From contig OX388307.1 in assembly GCA_947579605.1 (NCBI GenBank), forward strand, positions 8,719,237 through 8,783,236: a DNA stretch of 64,000 nt, given 5' to 3'. The notes under the pieces were generated by a model that had not been told where the DNA came from, ran no database searches, and saw nothing but the letters and a program-made list of their open reading frames with translations. The position numbers and the translations under genes were made by a program. Shown one piece after another: positions 1 to 10,900 of the stretch. Origin of the DNA: Athripsodes cinereus. Its lineage: Eukaryota; Arthropoda; Insecta; Trichoptera; Leptoceridae. Every line of letters starts with the position of its first letter. The stretch's first letter is position 1.

Positions 1-756
1 TCATGTTGAGTGGTAAAAGGGATGGAGGTGGGGTCTTAATTGCTGTGGATAGGACACTAGGATATTCATCCACTCTTGTTTGGGATGATACTGGTGAAAG
101 TTTTTTTTACCAGTATTCGTTTTTCATCGGTAACGCATGAAAAAATGCTCACCGCTACTGGGTGTAGTATATGTATATACCGCCTTCCACATCCTTAGAT
201 ACTTAAAACATCTTTTTTTTAAAGTATATCTGAACGTTTAATCAGCTATTACGGCAAAACGGATATTTGTCTTATTGGAGATTCCAATATCCCAACAATC
301 CAATGGAAAAAAGACCCCGATGTTGATTCAATCTTTGTTCCGTATTCTTATTCGTGTCCTGTTGCGCAGTATTTGATAGAATCTATATCTTTTCTCAATA
401 TGTTTCAGTCTAACGGAGTTTATAACAGCAATCAAGTTATCTTGGATTTAGTTCTTTCAACTATTCCGTGTTCTGTTACCAGATGTGACTCTCCACTGGT
501 TGGTAAGGATTCACACTATCCTTCACTGTTGATAGATTATGAGTTTGAAATTGCTGAGGATTTGTCTCAAAATATGATCCAGAAATTAATATACTTTAAG
601 TCAAACTTTTCGAAAATAAATTTTGAACTACAAAGTGTTGATTGGGTCAGTGTTTTGGGAAACGGACCGGTGAATAAGATGATTGAATCTTTTTATGGTT
701 ATGTTTTGCCAATAATTGAGAAGCATACACCTACATATGAAGAGGGTGTCACCTAA
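1..756 (+). pseudogene. LINE ORF2 relic: C-terminal part of AP-endonuclease domain
   Basis: Left-edge-cut relic of a non-LTR retrotransposon ORF2. Translated in shifting frames it shows endonuclease landmarks in order: GGGVLIAVDR near base 20-55, then GDSNIPTIQW (the GDFN-type motif) around 278-306, then LDLVLS near 445-460 and a degenerate PLVGKDSHYPSL near 495-530, which corresponds to the SDHxP/DHHP catalytic histidine region. In active elements this domain nicks the target DNA for target-primed reverse transcription. A stop and frame changes between bases 100 and 270 break the frame; the longest open piece begins at 373. The reverse transcriptase of the same copy continues to the right. 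Clade is uncertain: CR1/Jockey-like by its RT motifs. Fully decayed, no function expected. Confidence 0.8.
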
Positions 757-1298
757 TAATTTTCCCAAATGGTTCTCTAATAGAATTCTGTTATTGTTTA
801 AGAGAAGTCTAAGGCTTGGCGTAAGTTGAAGATGAACCGTAATGATTCTGACTACAATTTATTTTTTCAACTAAGAGCTCAGTTGAAGTTGTCGCAGAAT
901 CACGATTATAGGTCTTTTATTAATAACACTGAGAAGTCACTTAAGGGCAATGTCAAGTCTTTCTTTTCATTCGTGAATTCCCTTAAAGAATCTAGAGGCT
1001 ATCCAAGGGTAATGGGTGACGGTGACCAGACTTCGAGCGATCCAGAGGGGATTGCAAACTTGTTTTCGACGTTTTTTGGTTCTGTATTTTCACTGAATAA
1101 TTTGCATGATTCTAATACTAAAGGTTTGGAAAATATTTTAACTAACTCATGTTTATCCATGGTTAATATCTTGAAATCTGATATTCATAAACGTTTATTA
1201 GGTATAGATGAGACAAAAGGAGTTGGCCCTGATGGTCTTGCACCAATATATTAAAGAGATGTGTAAGTCATTTAACCAAACCATTGTATCTGACATTT
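757..1298 (+). pseudogene. LINE ORF2 relic: linker and N-terminal fingers of reverse transcriptase
   Basis: Continuation of the same LINE copy. An open segment from 826 to 1254 ends in GVGPDGLAP, the conserved RT entry motif (K.xGPDGI). A one-base shift then recovers IKEMCKSFNQTIVSDIY up to about 1298, where an unrelated LINE fragment (1304-1601) interrupts the frame. Homology resumes at 1607 with SLQEGCFPCKWKMASIIPLH. So one old copy carries at least two frame changes plus a nested insertion. Confidence 0.8.
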
Positions 1299-1303
1299 AT
1301 TAG

Positions 1304-1601
1304 AACACCTTGCTGCAGGAGGCAATCTAGACTATGGGACATGGAAAACCCTAAATCGACTGAGATCTGGTGTAGGAAACTGCCGCGACAATAGAGAACG
1401 ATTGGGCTTCCTTCAGGACGAATCCGGAGCGTGTGACTGTGGTGCAGCACAGACTATGCCACACTTGTTGGAGTGTCCATTGTGCCCTGTCACTTGCACT
1501 ATGGAGGATATTTTTGACGCATCTCCACCTGCTGCGCGTTTTGCGCAGTACTGGGAATCAGTTTGATGGGTTTTTTTTCTGGGTTTCGACACGATAAATA
1601 A
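1304..1601 (+). mobile_element. Nested 3' end of a second LINE (LINE-A)
   Basis: A frame open from 1303 to a TGA at 1564-1566 encodes the C-terminal zinc-knuckle region of a LINE ORF2. Landmarks are TWKTLNRLRSGVGNC, CDCGAAQTMPHLLECPLCP (a CxC...H...C cysteine/histidine cluster) and a terminal ARFAQYWESV. It has no methionine start because it is a 5'-truncated insertion. A short 3' UTR ends in ataaataa. The word attag flanks it at 1299-1303 and 1602-1606, a candidate short target duplication, and the surrounding host LINE frame resumes immediately after. Two more copies lie at 48720-49030 and 61462-61608 on the minus strand. The coding identity of the motif is clear; the exact LINE clade is not. 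Confidence 0.85.
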
Positions 1602-1606
1602 ATTAG

Positions 1607-2290
1607 GAGTTTACAAGAAGGATGCTTTCCATGCAAATGGAAGATGGCTAGTATTATTCCTTTGCATAAATCTGGCAGCAAATCGGACGTTCGTAACTAC
1701 AGACCAATTTTAATTCTATCACCTATTTCAAAAATATTTGAGGGTATGGTTCGTGAACAAATTACTTTTTTCCTGAAGCCGTATCTTCTTGTAGAGCAGC
1801 ATGGATTCATGAGTAGAAGATCGACAGTAACAAATCTGATTTTTTTTCTCAGCTATGGACAATCGTATACAGTTGGATGCCATTTATATCGGCTTTCAAA
1901 AGGCATTTGATAAAGTAGAACATCGACTTTTTTCAACTAAGGTGGATTGACTCATATATTTCTGATAGATTGATGACAGTTAAACTTAACGGTTACTCAT
2001 CTGGCAGTGTCAGTGTTACATCTGGTGTCCCTCAGGGGTCTTCTTTGGGTCCTTTACTTTTCACGATATTCATAAACAACATAAAAAAGTGCTTTGACCA
2101 CTCAGAGCTTCTATTATTTGCGGACGATTTAAAAATATACTGTCAAATTCAATTATTGTTTGACTATAAAATGCTTAACGAGGACTTGGAAAGACTACAC
2201 GAGTACTGTAAAAGAAATAACTTGCACTTGAATCTGGAGAAGTGTAATCTGATCTCTTTTACCAAAAATCGAAACAAAATTCGATAAATT
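1607..2290 (+). pseudogene. LINE ORF2 relic: reverse transcriptase core
   Basis: RT palm of the interrupted LINE. Motifs in order: IIPLHKSGSKSDVRNYRPI (fingers), EQHGFMSRRSTVTNL, DAIYIGFQKAFDKVEH (motif A with its aspartate), SVTSGVPQGSSLGPLLF (motif B) and LLFADDLKIY around 2114-2130 (motif C, catalytic FADD), then LNLEKCNLISF. Between HRLF (about 1930) and RWIDSYISDRL (about 1938) some ten to fifteen residues expected in the family are missing, and the frame shifts there. The catalytic words are intact, but the frame is broken in several places, so no enzyme can be made. Confidence 0.9.
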
Positions 2291-2790
2291 TACAATATCC
2301 ATAATCATGATTTAAAAGAAGTAAATAAGATTAGAGATTTAGGTGTGGTGTTTGACTCTGAGCTTCACTTTGATGATCACGTGAACAAAATTATCGAAGA
2401 GAGCAATAAAATACTGGGATTTATTCTGAGATCTACAAAGTCATTTAGGTTATATGAATCGTATTTGTACTTGTACTTATCGTTGTTTCGCTCCAAGTTG
2501 GAGGACTGTTCCTCTGTATGGAATCCACATTTTAAAAAATATGTCGATCAAGTTGAGAGAACTCAGTCTAAATTCATTCGTTTGGTTAGGAAGAGATTGC
2601 ATTATCCTGTATTTATTAAAGATTTGCCTAAATTGGAATTGTGAAGAGTTTTGCTGGATGCATGCAACCTGAGAAAAATATGCTTGTCCGAAAAAAAACA
2701 AAAACGATTGCAGACTCAAGAAACCCTGTTTATAGAATTTTAAAGTGCCAATTACGTCAGGTTTGTGAGAAAGGAGAGTTGAGGGTAGAA
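2291..2790 (+). pseudogene. LINE ORF2 relic: thumb and C-terminus
   Basis: Frame 2345-2644 reads VFDSELHFDDHVNKIIEES, then LGFILRSTKSF, LFRSKLEDCSSVWNPHF and QSKFIRLVRKRL, the usual order downstream of FADD in CR1/Jockey-type LINEs (LGVxxDSxLxFxxH, RSxLEYxSxVWNP). A TGA at 2642 sits where the family normally has an arginine codon (LRR), and the frame continues as RVLLDACNLRKICLS, so this is a nonsense mutation in an old copy. Homology fades by about 2790. Confidence 0.85.
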
Positions 2791-3180
2791 TAAGATGAAA
2801 TAAATATTAAAAAAAATGTATATGTTTGATAAAATGTGAAGTTTTTGAGATAGTATTAATTTTTAGACTTTTTTAAATTTTTGATTTTTCTTTTTTAAGA
2901 GTTTTTTTGTATTGTTATTGCATACATTAGTGAAGTGTGAATGTGTTTGTGCGAATGAATGTATTAGGTATGTGTGCGAAATTGGGTGAGCAGCGATTTG
3001 TAATAGGAATGGGTGATTGGATGTATTGTGAATTAATACCTATATTATGTGTAAGATTTTCTATAATTGTTTTGTGTGTTATTGCTGAAGTATGCACTGT
3101 TTCGATGTAAGACTATTGGAATGTTTTTGTCGCTTACATGTTTATATTTATATGTCTTTCATCTGTTGTGTACCATGTAA
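2791..3180 (+). other. Probable LINE 3' UTR or flank, no gene
   Basis: T- and G-rich sequence following the decayed ORF2. It may be the 3' untranslated region of that LINE, because it lies directly downstream and ends near an atgaa-like word at 3180, but no second copy in the window confirms the boundary. Confidence 0.35.
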
Positions 3181-3324
3181 ATGAAGAAACAAATCAGTAA
3201 TACGGTGAAAGTACCGGATACTTACCCGGTACATTGTGGAAAAAGGTACTGCAAGAAAATATTCTTTAAGAAAACCGAGGAGTTTTGGAATATTTCAAAT
3301 TCCTATACCATTTTCAAGTCAATA

Positions 3325-3412
3325 TTCGCATTCGCATTCGCATTCGCGAATGTCGGCATGAAATATTCGCATTCGCATTCGCATTCGCGAATATCCAAAA
3401 TCAGACATTCGT
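3325..3412. repeat. ATTCGC hexamer blocks with palindromic ends
   Basis: Two runs of the hexamer attcgc (about 3323-3350 and 3366-3392) each end in the palindrome attcgcgaat and are separated by a short spacer gtcggcatgaaat. Between 3324 and 3410 the order is repeat, palindrome, spacer, repeat, palindrome, so the whole unit is duplicated. Any open frame across it is only the repeat translated as alternating Phe-Ala and Ser-His. Confidence 0.8.
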
Positions 3413-3425
3413 TACATCACTAATC

Positions 3426-3805
3426 CAAACACGATGAGCAGTCTTACCCCATCCCTTCCACTCTATCCCATCCCTCCCTACTCAACATCCGTGTCGTGTC
3501 GCTTATCCGATGTTGTCTGTATTTTAAGTAGCTTATTCTATGTGTAAATTTATTTTGGTATACCTATGTATTTAGTTATCTACATATATATCTTAAATTA
3601 TTTTATTTATTTATATATTATTATTATTTTATGAATTGTTTTTTTTTTGTTTAATGGGTTAGTTGGAAGATATTGCGCTTCAGCGATAAACTCGCCCATT
3701 GCACAAAATTATGTATTCAGTGGTAATGTTGTCATGTTTTTTTTTTATTCTTTGTATACTAATTTTGTGCAATAAAGATTATTATTATTATTATTATTAT
3801 TATCC
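3426..3805 (+). mobile_element. LINE 3' end with (TTA)n tail
   Basis: Noncoding 3' region ending with ttgtgcaataaagattattattattattattatt, a polyadenylation-like aataaa followed by a trinucleotide tail, as is usual for several insect LINE clades. The stretch gcttcagcgataaactcgcc (about 3677-3696) just upstream looks like the conserved 3' UTR. The tail abuts an opposite-strand RT fragment starting at about 3806, marking an insertion boundary. Confidence 0.6.
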
Positions 3806-4025
3806 ATCTCACAAATATCTCTCCAAAGCCCATACATTCAAGTTTACCTATCAGAACTGCATGATTAACTGTATCGAAAGCCTTGGAGAAATCCGTGTAA
3901 ATGGAATCAACCTGACTTCCCTTCGCCATTGCGCATGATATGTAATTGTTGTATAAAAGAAGATTTGTTAGAGTCGATCTTCCCTGGACAAATAATGATT
4001 AGATGATCAGATTGTAGGTACCTAA
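3806..4025 (-). pseudogene. Reverse transcriptase fragment of another LINE (minus strand)
   Basis: Reading the minus strand from about 4025 down gives, with a frame-compatible read, QGRSTLTNLLLYNNYIS, then AMAKGSQVDSIYTDFSKAF and DTVNHAVLIGKLECMGFGEI ending in FVRW near 3806. This is RT motif A (DFSKAFDTVNH) with its upstream GRST.TNL block, from a Jockey/R1/I-like LINE different from the copy at 1-2790. It is cut at its downstream end by the plus-strand (TTA)n-tailed insertion. Confidence 0.8.
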
Positions 4026-4029
4026 ATAT

Positions 4030-5400
4030 TTCAACGCGTTATGAAAAACTATTGTGACGAATATGTATGATGAAAGTTTTCACAAAAGTTAACTTTTTTT
4101 TTTAATTTAATTCCTCTTAAAGGACACAAACAGTTTAAATTAACAAATATTAACAGTCAGATTTTTCCAGAAAACAAACCAATCAAGGTCCCGCAAATTA
4201 CCGAAGCGTATGACGAACAAGTAAAGTTGCAAGTAAACAGTTATAACACAAACTCACCCCACCCATATCAAATGCAAAAATCAAAACAAACCTCGTGAAA
4301 ATGAGATTTAATTTGATTACTCCCTCGATACTGATAATATTATCACCAAATTTATAACTTAGCCTGAAATAAGATTTCAAATTCTAACAATGAAATGTTA
4401 AAAGAGTTTAAGGATTTAGTGACGAAAGTCTCAGAATAAAGTTTTGTTAAATTAAGCATTTAATGACGTAAATTATTGAAAGCTGGTTCGTGGAAAAAGA
4501 AAACTCATTTTTACATCAAAGGGTCTAAAAACTTTATTAAAATCTTTCAAATACTTTCTTTCCCTTCAAACATAGAAAATTGAGCCTTAAAATAACAAAT
4601 CAACTATTTGAATAAAAAGATTTTGTGGTTTTGCTTTTTGGTAACTTGTACATATACAAAATATTGAAACTAAAATCTCATGTTATAAAGTTTTCTTTAA
4701 ATATCTTCTGTTGGGTTATTATTATTCGAAGTCGATATTTTACAATTTCGATTTCAGATTGATGAATTGATAAAAATGATATTTATTATTGAGTATTATT
4801 TATAAGTGTACATTAAATATTCAATATTTCCATAACGCAAATAAACAAAATAATTTAAATAGTAAAGGGCAATAACATCTTTAGGAGTAGTCAAAATACA
4901 CATCTTTTATAAAAGGCAAAGTGTTATTCTGAAATAGATCGGTCTATTGTGAGGATTTAAGTACTGTGTTGAACTGTTGAATTGTATACATTGTATTCGG
5001 AGAAAATCACATTCCATTGTATGTGTGGGGAAAAAAGAAAACCTCAATTTTCTTGATCAAATGTATTTACTACGGGTCGGCGAATAATACAGAGATTTTA
5101 TACATTCGTATAAATTTAGGGATATGTATAATAATACTAGTCTTAGGTCCATATTAACTTTGAGAATAATGATCGTCAAACCGCATAAATAACCTTTGCA
5201 ATGAATGTAAAAGGAACCTTTGTGAGAAAATATGATTAAATTAAAATTTCAAATATGCCAATACCTTAGTGATACTTAATATCTTTTTAATAGTTATGCC
5301 ATAATTTGATGTCATGTTCAGTTATCTTGTTTTTATATAAGTTGTAATATTTTTATACAGATAGATACTTTCTATATAGTGCGTGATATCTCCGTTAATA
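4030..5400. other. AT-rich DNA without recognisable features
   Basis: Only short chance reading frames; the 60-codon minus-strand frame at 4198-4380 has no recognisable motif. No repeat, hairpin or RNA gene was seen. Confidence 0.6.
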
Positions 5401-5402
5401 AA

Positions 5403-5535
5403 TAAGGCGCATGGTAGAGCCTCGGACTCTCAATTGAGACATCCTGGATTCGTTTCCTTGTCGACTTACTCAGCTTTCACTTATAAGCATATTGCTTATT
5501 GTGAGTATATTTGATGTTTTTGGATTTATTTGGAA
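5403..5535 (+). mobile_element. Degenerate tRNA-derived SINE-A copy
   Basis: The segment gcatggtagagcctcgg is a box A-like tRNA D-arm and ctggattcgtttcc is a decayed box B (GGTTCGATCCC in the good copies). It is followed by the family's distal part: tttcacttataagc, ttgcttattgtgag and a T-rich end. Aligns by eye with the better copies at 13752, 21440 and 29190. Confidence 0.55.
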
Positions 5536-5613
5536 TAGGTTCAGGTTCATTTTTTTAAATTAAGGTGTATATGTATTCTATTTTTTCGGTGGTAATCTTA
5601 TGAAAGTTCATTT

Positions 5614-5738
5614 TTATTAATATTTAAATGATTGAGTTAAAACACTGTAACTTTCACTGTGTAAATTTTATTTTGGCAGAATAAAATTTACACAGTGAAA
5701 GTTACAGTGTTTTAACATAATCATTTTAATATTAATAA
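5614..5738. mobile_element. Foldback element, 59-bp arms around a 7-nt loop
   Basis: Arms 5614-5672 and 5680-5738 are reverse complements. The inner 37 bp (5636-5672 against 5680-5716) are perfect, and I count three mismatches in the outer 22 bp. The loop is ttggcag. The arm carries the word ttaaaacactgtaac, also seen in a similar form in the foldbacks at 33647 and 49121. No reading frame. It could be a tiny foldback transposon or MITE, or a hairpin created by a local inverted duplication. Confidence 0.85.
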
Positions 5739-5799
5739 GATGTATAATTTCAATATTCTAAATATCATATATACTGTATTTCACTCATCCTGATTTTTT

Positions 5800-5895
5800 T
5801 TGTTGACATGGAGAGAACAGCTTGCACGTTTATTACTTGCAGCTGGTTGTTGGCTATCCCGCTTGAAGGATATACCGTGGTGGTTTAGTAGTAGC
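5800..5895 (+). repeat. Family B dispersed repeat, 3' fragment
   Basis: Matches the distal third of the family B repeat (best copy 54236-54482): catggagagaacagcttgca, then gcagctggttgttggctatc, then ggatataccgtggtggttta and a terminal gtagtag. 5'-truncated and diverged. Confidence 0.7.
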
Positions 5896-6732
5896 AGTAA
5901 TATACGTATCCCATTCAGATCACAGGACTAGAAAGGATTTTTTTTTATTATCTTTCTTACAAAATCAAGGCATCAATAAAGGATATTTGTAAACCTAAAA
6001 TACAGTCATATTAACGAACGCACTCAAATACTAAGACGTCAATATTCCTATTGCTCCTACTTCTGCATGTACCAACACTTATGTCTCGAGTAGAGATCAA
6101 GGAGTTCATACAACCATTTGCCTTAGTATCCTTTATCCCACAAGGACTCCAACTGAATATATCATGTATGTAAATTGAACAAATTTGAATAAAATGACAC
6201 AACGCCTACGCCACCAGTATGAACAAAGGTTTAACAATTGTACTTTAAAATATGCGGTTCGCTATTTATAAACTATAATACAGATACATTTATCCCTGAA
6301 ACCTCTTGAGTCTTGTTGAAATTAGCTTTTAAGCTCGGTGAGTAGCAGTAAAATCGTTTATAGAAAACCTTTTAAGTTATACCTACTCGTAATGAATATT
6401 CATAATTTATTTATTCCAACTCAAGGTAAGTATAGATACCTGTGTGTGAATAAAGAGTTATTTGGGATTTTGCAAGCTTAAAACAATGTAAACTCCATTT
6501 ACATTCGGAGAAACATCTGTGGGGAAATGCTACAATATTTTGAGATATTATTATTGCCACTATATTATTATACCATCATTGCGTAATTAACTTACAAGTA
6601 ACCCGGCGGTCAAAATGTACATAAGAAATAAATATGTAGAATGTCATTTCCGTGCCAATATAAAACTAGACATTTAGGATACGTGGCATGCTGGATTGCA
6701 GATGCTAATTTATCTTATGCGTAAGGTTTTAC
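5896..6732. other. No gene recognised
   Basis: A 63-codon minus-strand frame (6011-6202) has no recognisable motif. Otherwise AT-rich sequence without repeats that I can support. Confidence 0.5.
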
Positions 6733-6810
6733 GAGCATCTGCCTTTTAGAGGGCACTCGAAAATTTAGAGAAAAGAGCGAGAAATTTATTCTTTGCGGGA
6801 GATCCCAAAA
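6733..6810 (-). repeat. Family B dispersed repeat, 5' fragment (minus strand)
   Basis: The plus strand reads catctgccttttagagggca, then ctcgaaaatttagagaaaag and ttattctttgcgggag. This is a diverged reverse complement of the family B 5' part seen at 44053 and 54236 (caattctttaccgggtg on that strand). Confidence 0.55.
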
Positions 6811-7917
6811 AAAAAACTATTTTCTATTTGTCGCACTTTATCTTTACCTTATATATTTTAGGGATTATGTTGTCCATCCGGTATTCTACCGGTTTTCTGC
6901 TGCAACTCTAGTTTTTAAAATAACGTTTTGTAAAACTAAATAGAACTTTTTATTTAACTTGATTCACGATATTGAAAAATTGTGAATATTTGTAGTAATA
7001 TTTTCCGACTACCGAGATATCTATATTACTTTCAAAATGGTTCTTAATGCTGATCAATATTGACACAACCATGACGCCTATTTTCAAGGGCTTACTCGTG
7101 GTTATATTTGGAGGGGGGGGGGGTGAGAAACAAATTTCAAAAAAGGAATATAAAAATGGAAGGTGATGTTTAATCGAGAAATTTTGCGATAGGGTTGTGA
7201 ATTTTGACATGACTTTTTATTCAGTGTAAGTAGAAAGCTATTCAATTTATTTATGAACTACTGGATTGCCGACTTCACAGCATCAAGCTTTTTTAAAAAT
7301 ATTTATGTTAAAAGTATCTAGCGGTAGTATCACGATTTGATTTAACAAATAATAATATAAAAGTAGGTTTTTGCAAGTAAAAAAATGATAACAAGAGTTT
7401 GTGTATTTTAGTTCTTTAAAAAATAATTTTCCGAGGGTTTTTCTATACTCTGTGTATCATTAATAATCCCAATTGCGGAGTAAATTGCCTTGTGTAAAAA
7501 TATAAAATATCCCAAAAAGAATAATTGTTACCATTCTAACGTTCCTAAATATTTTTTTATTTCTCCAGCATACAATAATAATAGATGTAAAAAGAAATAA
7601 ATAACTTTTATATCCTGGAAATTATTGAATTGAAATATTGCTACATTCCTAGTCTGGAAAAATCTTTGTGATAATACTTATATAAAGAATATTTAAGTGT
7701 AATATTTTTATGGTAATAATTCGAATGTATGATATTCGTGAATTTGGACCGCAACGGAAAACGAATCTAAAATTTGTCAATGAAACTTTGATACTCTTCT
7801 ACCAAATTCCTGAAGCTGCATTAAATTGTAACTATGCATTACTGTAATCATTTTAATCATATATGCAGAAATAATTAGCAGCTAGGAATAATAGCAGCCA
7901 GGGATAAAATCGAAACA
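6811..7917. other. No gene recognised; poly-G run at about 7110
   Basis: Includes a run of about twelve G residues near 7112-7123, striking in AT-rich DNA, inside an 86-codon minus-strand frame that it gives a proline run. That frame has no recognisable domain and is probably chance. Confidence 0.5.
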
Positions 7918-7960
7918 ACTCTAATCTCTGTTTATGGGACCCTTAAACAGAGATTAGAGT
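7918..7960. repeat. Perfect 17-bp hairpin
   Basis: actctaatctctgttta at 7918-7934 is the exact reverse complement of 7944-7960, with a 9-nt loop. No T-run follows and no related copy was found; it may be a mutation-generated palindrome or MITE core. Confidence 0.85.
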
Positions 7961-10900
7961 ACACTTAGCCAGATATAATATTTGGAATAATGTTTATTCC
8001 GTGATTGTGAGTTAGAGCGAAATAATTTATAAATGTACGTACGAGTAGGTATAGCTAAGCACCTATATTTAATGTGATTTCCATTGACTTTTGAGCAAGA
8101 ACAACTACGTTACAAAAGCACCCACGCAAAGTTGACCAAAAACAAAGTAGAATTTAATGTAAAGCGTTGCTTGTGGTTTAAACTTTAAAGTAACTTTTAA
8201 TGCTTTATCTGTTTATTATCCTTCGTGTTGGCATTGCCGTCCAAAAACCCTGTAAGAACTTTATTGGATATAATGTTCGAATTTATCACAAACCCAGTTT
8301 CAACCAAACATAGTTATTTCTCCATGATTCACTTTCTAAGGTGCCTAAGAAAACCCTTTAACATAACACAACTTTCCTATGACAATGTATTTTGAAAGTT
8401 CAAATATTGCTAGAAGAGTTTGTTCAATTTGCACAGAATCACTTTGATGATTGGAGGAGACTTGTTTCTGCGCTTCGTTCCCAAAAATATTGAAAAATGA
8501 ACGATGAATAAAACCTAGCAACATGAATTGATTTCCATGTTACGAGATTTTTGTGTGGCGTTCTCACTCTCGGTCATATTATTTATGATCAAAGCGTGAA
8601 TGGGTAGGTATAGCTATGTTAATATTAATGAATTCAATGAAGTACCAATACGTATATAGATCTTTCATTAATAATAAATTGTATTGGGTATATCATCCAC
8701 AGAGTCCCCACTTCGGGATTCATTGATTCAAATGTCAATTCCAAATACACGTCCGGATATAATGAACGGATGGCTTTCTTTTCACCATTTATGCGTACCT
8801 ACCTACTTGAATTGGCTTTGTACAAATACACATTAAATATAATAATAGAAATGGGTATATTTTAGGGTATATATAATAGGGTAGATTTTAACAATTTTAA
8901 TAAATAAAATTAAAGGGAGTTAATACTAAAATATTCATCCACATTCAAAGTATAAACTGGAAAATTTTAATCGCTAATATAATATTATCATAAGGTGTTT
9001 TAACAAGTGATTTATATGTATGTACATTACATGCAGCTTATTCAATTGGCTAGCCCAATCGCGAGAGATGCCGTGATAGCATAGAGTTGGATATTTAATA
9101 AAATATATATACAATGTGAAATGCGAAACATAATCTAGATTGTTTCACATCTAAATAAATACACACATGAAAAATAAATGTAATATTCAGTCAATAATCC
9201 CACCATCCAGCGATCTAATGACAAGAGAAACTGTCTCATATGGTTATTTAACGTGACAACACAAAAGTATTTGATATGGGTGAAACAATATGACCCTACG
9301 GTTAGAACATTCACAAACATGTCATCTAATCTTTAATAAATTATAAATTGATACTATTTTTTCAAGGTAGATAAGACAGACATTGTATCTTGTACAAGTT
9401 GTCTTTGCAGTAGATCCCTTCCAGGAAATAAGGACTAGTTAATTACATAGAAGATATCAACATACTCAAACGAAGTTTTCCAAAGAAAACAAATTATACG
9501 GGCGAGACAATCTTCATGACAAATCAGATATAACTACTAGCAAACCGTCCCATGTATTTTGTTAAAAAATTATAACAATTTTTCTTTAATGTTCCAGTTG
9601 CATTTAAATATATGAAATACGTTATGTTAATTTTATACCTTATTTTATAAACATTAACATGATATAATATGTACTTTTACACGAATTTCTATGGTAAACT
9701 CAATTTTGGTCATTATGTGGTTTAGTCCATAATTTTTCTTTGAATGCCTCAAATATGAGTGAAAATGAGCAAATAGTGTTAATTTTTTTTTATAAATAAA
9801 CAATGAAAATATTTTCAGAATACATAATGTCTGACTGATTCAGAAAAAGATCAGGGGGCCTAAAATGCCCACATTGAGCAATTCATCTACAATTAATATT
9901 TGGTGAAATGTTGCTGTTAAATCGTTTTACAATTCCTAATATGATTCATATAAAGTGCCCCTTTAGCCCCCCCGACGGAAAGAAAGATATTCTTACGGAA
10001 TAGATGGAATAGAATATTATACGGAATATTAAGATACACAACACATAATAAGACAATATCTTTATTAGGCACTTTATAAGTAAGAACCAACAAAAGTGAG
10101 TAACAATCCTGCCTTATTTGGTATTTGAGTAGTAATTTTTAAAAGAGTGTATAGTTTATATGAACAAACAACAGATAACGCAAATATCATATTCATATGA
10201 AAAATTAGATAAAAAATACTATATTTTTTTTCTGTATTTAGAAACCAATGACAATAAGTAGGTACCAATCTACTTTTTTATTAATAGAGGGTGAAAAAGC
10301 TTGTATACAGTAAACTAAAGCGTAAAATTCAGTATCTACATATTTAGGTAGCTGGAGGTATAAACATATTGTGACCTTTGTAGTGACATAAACATACTTA
10401 TAGTCACCCTGTTTTTTTATTGAAGAAGGTTGTAAAACGTCATATTATAGAGATGTATCATTTTATCAAGATGTACACTACGTTTTCTAACAATCTTTTG
10501 TTTAAGAATTAATTATTGCAAAGCAATAAGTCGGCTAGTTAAGCAGCTTAAACTATATTATTTTTTTCATTTAATGTTCATGTTTTCTAGGTAACATTAC
10601 ATATCAAATTGTTAAATGCAAAAAAAAATTATTCTGGTATCATCAGTTGAAAATCAGTTCGAAAATGAACATATTAAAAATATTTACATTTGTATTTAAA
10701 TAGTTAAGATTCTAGTAAAGATAGTCCAAAAAATACTAAGTCCTTTTGTTGTAATATTAGTAGGCATACAAGAACAACATTAAAAATTAACAGTTATAAA
10801 AATATTTTATCCTGGCATTCAGAGAAAATAATGATGTCTATAGACTGTCTTTTATCAGTGTCTTCAAATCACGTACAAGCAATTTATCATAAAACATGCA

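Noticed and set aside
3181..3423. Protein with Phe-Ala and Ser-His repeats
   Set aside because: It is the ATTCGC hexamer read in two frames; no other coding sign.
7110..7125. Poly-G run as a G-quadruplex or telomeric signal
   Set aside because: A single run; no repeated G-tracts nearby and no telomere-like repeat.
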